Below are positions 5,941-7,601 of a stretch of DNA of 7,601 nucleotides, piece after piece. A program made the position numbers and the translations under genes. The number at the start of each line of letters is the position of its first letter. The stretch's first letter is position 1. The notes under the pieces are model-generated. The model was not told the DNA's origin and did not search any database. It was given only the letters and a program-made list of their open reading frames with translations. The DNA comes from Lachnospiraceae bacterium (lineage in GTDB: Bacteria > Bacillota > Clostridia > Lachnospirales > Lachnospiraceae). The stretch is taken from the NCBI GenBank assembly GCA_900759225.1, contig CAAEUM010000060.1, positions 1 through 7,601 of the forward strand, given 5' to 3'.

Positions 5941-6903
5941 ATGAAGATTGTCGTTTTAGATGGATATACAGAGAATCCCGGAGATTTAAGCTGGAGCGGT
6001 TTTGAGGCCCTGGGGGAGCTGACTGTTTATGACCGAACCACAGATCACAGCCTGATCGCAGAGCGCATTGGAGATGCGGAGGCAGTTTACACAAATAAGA
6101 CGCCCATTACTGCGGAAACAATGAAGGCATGTGCCAATTTAAAATATATCGGTGTTCTGGCTACGGGCTACAACGTGGTAGATGTGGCAGCTGCAAAGGA
6201 GGCGGGGATCATTGTCACCAATATTCCTACCTATGGAACAGATGCAGTAGCCCAGTATGCTATCGCTCTTCTTTTGGAGCTGTGCCATCATATTGGGGAA
6301 CATTCCGACTGTGTAAAGAAAGGGGACTGGACTAATAATCAGGACTGGTGCTTCTGGAATTATCCGCTGATCGAGCTGGCAGGAAAGACAATGGGCATTA
6401 TCGGCTTTGGACGCATTGGCCAGAGAACAGCCCATATTGCCCAGGCGCTGGGGATGAAGATCCTGGCATACGATTCCTTTAAGAATGAGGCGCTGGAAAA
6501 TGAAAACTGCAGATATGCTGAGCTTGATGAGCTTCTGGCCCAGTCAGATGTAATTTCCCTTCACTGCCCGCTTTTCCCTGCAACCCAGGGAATTATCAAT
6601 AAGGACACCATTGCAAAGATGAAGGACGGAGTTCTGCTCATTAATACCTCCAGAGGGCCCCTGATCGTGGAAGAAGACTTAAAGGAAGCACTTGATCGTG
6701 GAAAAGTGGCAGGAGCTGCGGTAGATGTGGTTTCCACAGAGCCGATCCAGATGGATAATCCGCTGCTTTCTGCGAAAAACTGCATTATCACTCCTCATAT
6801 TGCATGGGCTCCCAGGGAATCCAGACAGAGACTGATGGATATTGCAGTGAATAATCTGAAAGAATACATAGCCGGAAATCCGGTGAATGTAGTAAATAAG
6901 TAA
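5941..6903 (+). CDS. NAD-dependent D-2-hydroxyacid dehydrogenase (glycerate dehydrogenase/hydroxypyruvate reductase-like)
   Basis: A 320-residue cytoplasmic oxidoreductase of the D-isomer-specific 2-hydroxyacid dehydrogenase family, which interconverts 2-keto acids and D-2-hydroxy acids such as hydroxypyruvate and D-glycerate. The Rossmann motif is GFGRIG (G155, G157, G160) with D178 at the end of the next strand (LAYD), which points to NAD rather than NADP. The catalytic triad is R238 (INTSRGP), E267 (VSTEP) and H286 (ITPHIAW). ATGYNVVD (74-81) is the usual substrate-loop region. WCFWNYPLIELAGKTMGIIG (136-155) resembles glycerate dehydrogenase-like members, but the substrate is not proven. 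AGGAGGAG (5931-5938) sits just before the ATG at 5941. An in-frame TTG at 5917 would overlap the upstream gene and is less likely. It shares a unit with the TIM-barrel gene and ends at a strong terminator. Confidence 0.92.
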   Translation: MKIVVLDGYTENPGDLSWSGFEALGELTVYDRTTDHSLIAERIGDAEAVYTNKTPITAETMKACANLKYIGVLATGYNVVDVAAAKEAGIIVTNIPTYGTDAVAQYAIALLLELCHHIGEHSDCVKKGDWTNNQDWCFWNYPLIELAGKTMGIIGFGRIGQRTAHIAQALGMKILAYDSFKNEALENENCRYAELDELLAQSDVISLHCPLFPATQGIINKDTIAKMKDGVLLINTSRGPLIVEEDLKEALDRGKVAGAAVDVVSTEPIQMDNPLLSAKNCIITPHIAWAPRESRQRLMDIAVNNLKEYIAGNPVNVVNK

Positions 6904-6944
6904 AACAATGGCGGCTGTTGGTTTTTCCTTCAGCCGCCATTGTT
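6904..6944. terminator. Bidirectional intrinsic terminator between convergent genes
   Basis: A perfect inverted repeat of 14 bases per arm: AACAATGGCGGCTG (6904-6917) pairs with CAGCCGCCATTGTT (6931-6944) around a 13-base loop. On the + strand the stem is followed by a T-rich but broken tract (ATGTTATTCTTAATTT). On the - strand the stem runs into TTACTTATTTAC. It lies directly after the dehydrogenase stop and ten bases before the 3' end of the convergent hydrogenase gene, so it probably ends transcription from both sides. Confidence 0.88.
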
Positions 6945-6953
6945 ATGTTATTC

Positions 6954-7601
6954 TTAATTTCCGTTGATCTTGCGCTTTACGTAGGTTGTATGCAGCAGGT
7001 GGTGAGCCTTTTCACTTCCTGGCTCTCCAAGATAGGTTGCATACAGCTCCTTGATGGCAGGGTTCTCGTGAGACTTGCGCAGGGAGTTTGCTGCGTCGCT
7101 GTCATAGAGCACCTTTGCACGCAGGCCGCGGATATTCACTGTATTGCGGATATAACCAGGCTGCTGAGGCTGTCCGCCGCCGTTGACGCATCCGCCGGGG
7201 CATCCCATGATCTCGATGAAGTGATAGTCAGCTTCACCGGATTTAACCTTCTTTAACAGCTCTCTGGCATTTCCAAGGCCGGAGGCAACTGCCACCTTTA
7301 CATCCATTCCGGCTACATTGTAGGTAGCCTCCTTGATGCCCTCTGTACCGCGTACCTCAGTAAATTCAAGCTTTGGAAGCTCTTCTCCTGTAAGCCATTC
7401 TACAGCAGTTCTCAAAGCAGCCTCCATAACGCCGCCGGTTGCTCCGAAGATAACGCCTGCGCCGGAGCCAAGGCCTAAAGGCTCGTCAAATTTCTCATCC
7501 GGAAGTTCCAGGAAGCGGATGCGTGCCTTCTTGATCATGCGTGCCAGCTCTCTGGTTGTGATGGAAATATCTACATCCGGAACGCCGTTTGCAGCTTCAT
7601 C
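6954..7601 (-). CDS. [FeFe] hydrogenase catalytic subunit, C-terminal part (5' end outside window)
   Basis: The last 215 residues of an iron-only hydrogenase, which makes or consumes H2 in the cytoplasm, linked to ferredoxin and/or NAD(P)H. The reading frame is open to base 7601, beginning DEAANGVPDVDISITTRELARM, and stops at 6954. The diagnostic third H-cluster motif EIMGCPGGCVNGGGQP is encoded at 7167-7214; its two cysteines (codons 7200-7202 and 7188-7190) are expected ligands of the cluster. LGSGAGVIFGATGGVMEAALR and the tail SHENPAIKELYATYLGEPGSEKAHHLLH (broken here as SHENPAIKELY and GEPGSEKAHHLLH) are typical. The first two H-cluster motifs and the N-terminal ferredoxin-like domains would be encoded beyond the window, so the subtype (monomeric HydA or HndD/HydA-type electron-bifurcating subunit) cannot be decided. 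It is convergent with the dehydrogenase gene across a shared terminator, and has a clearly high GC content locally. Confidence 0.95.
   Translation of the reverse strand, partial: DEAANGVPDVDISITTRELARMIKKARIRFLELPDEKFDEPLGLGSGAGVIFGATGGVMEAALRTAVEWLTGEELPKLEFTEVRGTEGIKEATYNVAGMDVKVAVASGLGNARELLKKVKSGEADYHFIEIMGCPGGCVNGGGQPQQPGYIRNTVNIRGLRAKVLYDSDAANSLRKSHENPAIKELYATYLGEPGSEKAHHLLHTTYVKRKINGN

Noticed and set aside
6918..7256. Open frame on the + strand overlapping the hydrogenase gene.
   Set aside because: It overlaps the terminator hairpin and runs antisense to a clearly conserved [FeFe] hydrogenase; its translation has no recognisable family pattern.

Overview
The window looks like a chromosomal segment of an anaerobic, Gram-positive Clostridia-type bacterium, most likely of the Lachnospiraceae/Clostridium kind. 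That placement is an inference from strong AGGAGG-type ribosome binding sites, tightly packed genes, an [FeFe] hydrogenase and protein sequences of clostridial character. No species is claimed.

Region 1 (1-4916, + strand) is one dense, AT-rich gene string of six genes with gaps of at most 26 bases and three overlapping gene junctions. It begins with three subunits of a branched-chain-amino-acid-type (HAAT family) ABC importer: permease LivM and ATPases LivG and LivF. LivH and the substrate-binding protein are not in the window and are presumably upstream. It continues with an aldo/keto reductase-fold protein that has lost most of its catalytic tetrad, an HpcH/HpaI-type metal-dependent aldolase with its active site intact, and a DeoC-family Schiff-base aldolase whose C-terminal phosphate-binding loop is changed. 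The arrangement suggests import of a small organic acid or polyol-acid-like compound followed by aldol cleavage. The substrate cannot be read from the sequence.

Region 2 (4917-6950, + strand) starts with a 111-base gap carrying a good extended -10 promoter. Two clearly more GC-rich genes follow: a xylose-isomerase-like TIM-barrel isomerase/epimerase and an NAD-type D-2-hydroxyacid dehydrogenase. A perfect 14-bp-stem hairpin terminator closes the unit. The pair looks like sugar or sugar-acid metabolism and could functionally join region 1, for example by isomerising substrates and reducing or oxidising 2-keto/2-hydroxy acids, but it has its own promoter and a different base composition.

Region 3 (6954-7601, - strand) is the C-terminal third of an [FeFe] hydrogenase, convergent with region 2 and cut by the window end.

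The most notable points are the importer-plus-two-aldolases gene string, the catalytically degenerate aldo/keto reductase inside it, the altered DeoC phosphate loop, and the sharp compositional boundary near 4917-5027.
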